This document shows, piece after piece, positions 62,372-64,000 of a stretch of 64,000 nucleotides of DNA. This DNA comes from Diphasiastrum complanatum. Taxonomy: Eukaryota > Streptophyta > Lycopodiopsida > Lycopodiales > Lycopodiaceae. The DNA is taken from the NCBI GenBank assembly GCA_029204225.1, contig CM055097.1, positions 44,668,942 through 44,732,941 of the forward strand, in the 5' to 3' direction. Position 1 is the first letter of the stretch. Each line of letters starts with the position of its first letter. The notes under the pieces are model-generated. The model was not told where the DNA came from, made no database searches, and saw only the letters and a program-made list of their open reading frames with translations. The translations under genes and the position numbers were made by a program.

Positions 62372-64000
62372 ATGGCAATGCTAAGTGAAAGCATTTTCAA
62401 TGAGTCAAGCAAATTGGAAGGAGCCGGCAACTATGCAGTTTGGAAATTCAAACTGAAGAACATTCTAATGGAAAAGGAGCTATAGGAGATCGTGATAGGT
62501 GAGGAGACAAGGCCAGTGATTGAAGAAGATCAGCAGGCATTTGATAGGAGGAAACAGAAAGCACAGAATGTCATCAACTTGTCAGTTAGAGATGCTATCA
62601 TTCCCTACATTTCGGATTCCGAAGGACCGAAAGAAGCATGGGATACGTTGAAGGCATTGTTTGAGACCACAAACACATCTCGAGTGCTATTCCTGAAGAT
62701 AAAGCTGCACACATTACGGATGGATGATGGTGCAACTATTGCTGATCACCTATTGAAGGTAAAGGAGATCCGTGATCAACTAACTGCCGTTGGAGAGCGA
62801 GTACAGGATCGCGAGATCGTTCAATTGACATTGAATAGCTTGTCACATCAGATGTTTGTAACAAGCATTGCCACATGGGAGAATCTTCCAACCTATGAAG
62901 AGCTAGGTGGATTACTTTTGTAGGAAGAGCAACGTCAAGAGAACTTGAATCATCATAACAGGAGCTATGACCAAGCTCTTGCAGTTAGAGGACGAGGTGG
63001 AAGATTTGGCCGTGGAAGGTATCAATTGAGAGGAGGAAACTCAAGCCGAGGATCATTTCAACAATTTTATGAGCAAGCCAATGATAGTCCGAATCGAGGC
63101 AATTGGAATCAAGGCCGAGGTCAAGGATGTGGCTATTCCAGGCAAAATAAACCTGAAAATTGTAGGTACTGCAACAAACCTGGCCATTGGGAGCGTGAAT
63201 GCTTCAAGAAACAGGAGGAGATAGCACAAAGAAAAGGCAAATGGCAAATGGGCAATTATGCTGATCAACATCAATTTGATGATGATTATTACGAAGACAA
63301 CTATGCTGATGAACATCAATACGATGATGATCAATATGAAAATGACACAGGTGAAAGCTCAAACTTGTTCACTATGGCTCTCATGACAAGTGACAAAGCC
63401 AAGGATACCTGGTACATTGACAGTGGAGCGTCCAAGCACATGACTTCGAGAAAGGAGTGGTTTTCAGAATTCAACAAAATCTACAATGGCGATGAAGTTG
63501 GACAAGTTGATGGCCTATTGCTATCTGTGAAAGGATTTGGAGTGTACCAGTGAAGCTAGCCAACGGGATGATAAAGCGAATAAGCAATGTGCAATATGTA
63601 CTTGGTTTGGCTAATAATCTACTATCAGTTGGGACAATGGCTGATCAACAACTCAAGGTTGAGTTTGATAGCGACAAATGTCTCGTCAAGGACATCAAGA
63701 ATCACTACAAAGTGATTGCTACAAGAGCTAGAGTCAACGAGAATCGACTCTACAAATTGAATGCGAGATCTTTTACTCAAGCTATGGTAAGCACCGTTGA
63801 TAGTCGAAGTGATCTTTGGCATCAACAATTTGGTCATATCAGTGCTGTAAGTTTACAGATTCTAAAAAGAGGTAATCTAGTTATTGGATTGCCTGGTATT
63901 TCTTTTGAAGGAAAAATCTATGAAGGTTTCATTTTGGGAAAACAACATAGAGAGAGGTTTCCCAAAAGTGGAGCAAGGAGAGCCAGTGGCATCCTAGATC
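62372..64000 (+). pseudogene. copia gag-pol, right-edge element (partial)
   Basis: Start MAMLSESIFNESSKLEGAGN; Gag core (NYAVWKFKLKNILMEKEL, LKALFETTNTSRVLFLKIKL). A TAG at about 62483 stands where Trp is usual in this family, and another TAG at about 62921. Then an Arg/Gly-rich segment, CCHC knuckle CRYCNKPGHWERECF, acidic repeats (DQHQFDDDYYEDN), protease WYIDSGASKHMTS. A one-base frameshift lies near 63530; the frame continues VPVKLANGMIKRI, LANNLLSVGTMADQQLKVEF and GAG-pre-integrase LWHQQFGHISAVSLQILKRG to the edge. Confidence 0.9.

Larger units (their letters stand above)
59849..64000 (+). mobile_element. Ty1/copia retrotransposon running off the right edge
   Basis: Short 5' LTR 59849-60076 (228 bp, TGTTAG...TTGACA), PBS TGGTATCAGAGCC at 60077-60089, a 2.3 kb leader that includes an LTR-like insertion and a 21-bp minisatellite, then gag-pol to the window end. 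Confidence 0.85.

Noticed and set aside
1-64000. tRNA, rRNA, CRISPR arrays, bacterial operon signals
   Set aside because: None found by eye; the only tRNA-related sequences are retrotransposon primer-binding sites.

Overview
The window is nuclear DNA of a seed plant, most likely an angiosperm; I cannot name the species. The evidence is GT-AG introns in one clearly recognisable conserved plastid-pathway gene, plant-type Ty1/copia, Ty3/gypsy, LINE and BED/DUF659 hAT elements, the plant initiator-Met primer-binding site TGGTATCAGAGC, and long GA/CT and TA microsatellites. There is no bacterial or organellar coding structure, and I saw no tRNA, rRNA or CRISPR.

The one intact host gene is histidinol dehydrogenase (HDH/HISN8), the last enzyme of histidine biosynthesis, on the + strand from about 1803 to 36993. 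I could place 14 exons with in-phase GT-AG junctions, giving about 531 codons with both zinc-ligand regions and the Glu-His catalytic pair. Exons 1-2 lie at the far left, exons 3-4 at 7.3-7.7 kb, and exons 5-14 are packed into 33.6-37.0 kb. Intron 2 is 4.8 kb and intron 4 is 25.9 kb; both are filled with transposable elements. A partial, unrecognised minus-strand gene lies upstream at 1-1114.

Intron 2 holds a truncated gypsy element (3.3-5.6 kb) joined to an inverted LINE fragment (5.6-6.5 kb). Intron 4 holds, in order: hAT-type MITEs with 8-bp target duplications (9.0-12.6 kb, one nested in another); a decayed BED/DUF659 hAT transposon (12.8 kb onward) carrying tandem repeats and host-like gene fragments; a 0.9 kb inverted repeat built from an SNF2-ATPase gene fragment (17.5-18.4 kb); a second gypsy element (18.4-23.7 kb); a minus-strand hAT transposase (23.7-25.5 kb); a LINE (25.5-28.2 kb) apparently inserted into another hAT copy (28.2-30.0 kb); and a deleted relative of the first hAT (30.2-32.9 kb).

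Downstream of HDH there are only mobile elements. Two ORF1-only LINE derivatives lie on the minus strand (37.3-44 kb). The second is split by a 4.46 kb LTR element with matching LTRs but no coding capacity (39.0-43.5 kb). Then come a hAT dimerisation-domain scrap (44.2 kb), a copia RT scrap (45 kb), three minus-strand copia elements (46.4-55.2 kb), a 359-bp tandem repeat (55.6-56.4 kb), a minus-strand Athila/Tat-like gypsy (56.4-59.1 kb), and a plus-strand copia element running off the right edge (59.85-64.0 kb) with a long leader that carries a 21-bp minisatellite. Every transposase or polymerase gene seen is broken by stops, frameshifts or deletions. All coordinates and comparisons were read by eye, so boundaries without a stated duplication or splice site are approximate.
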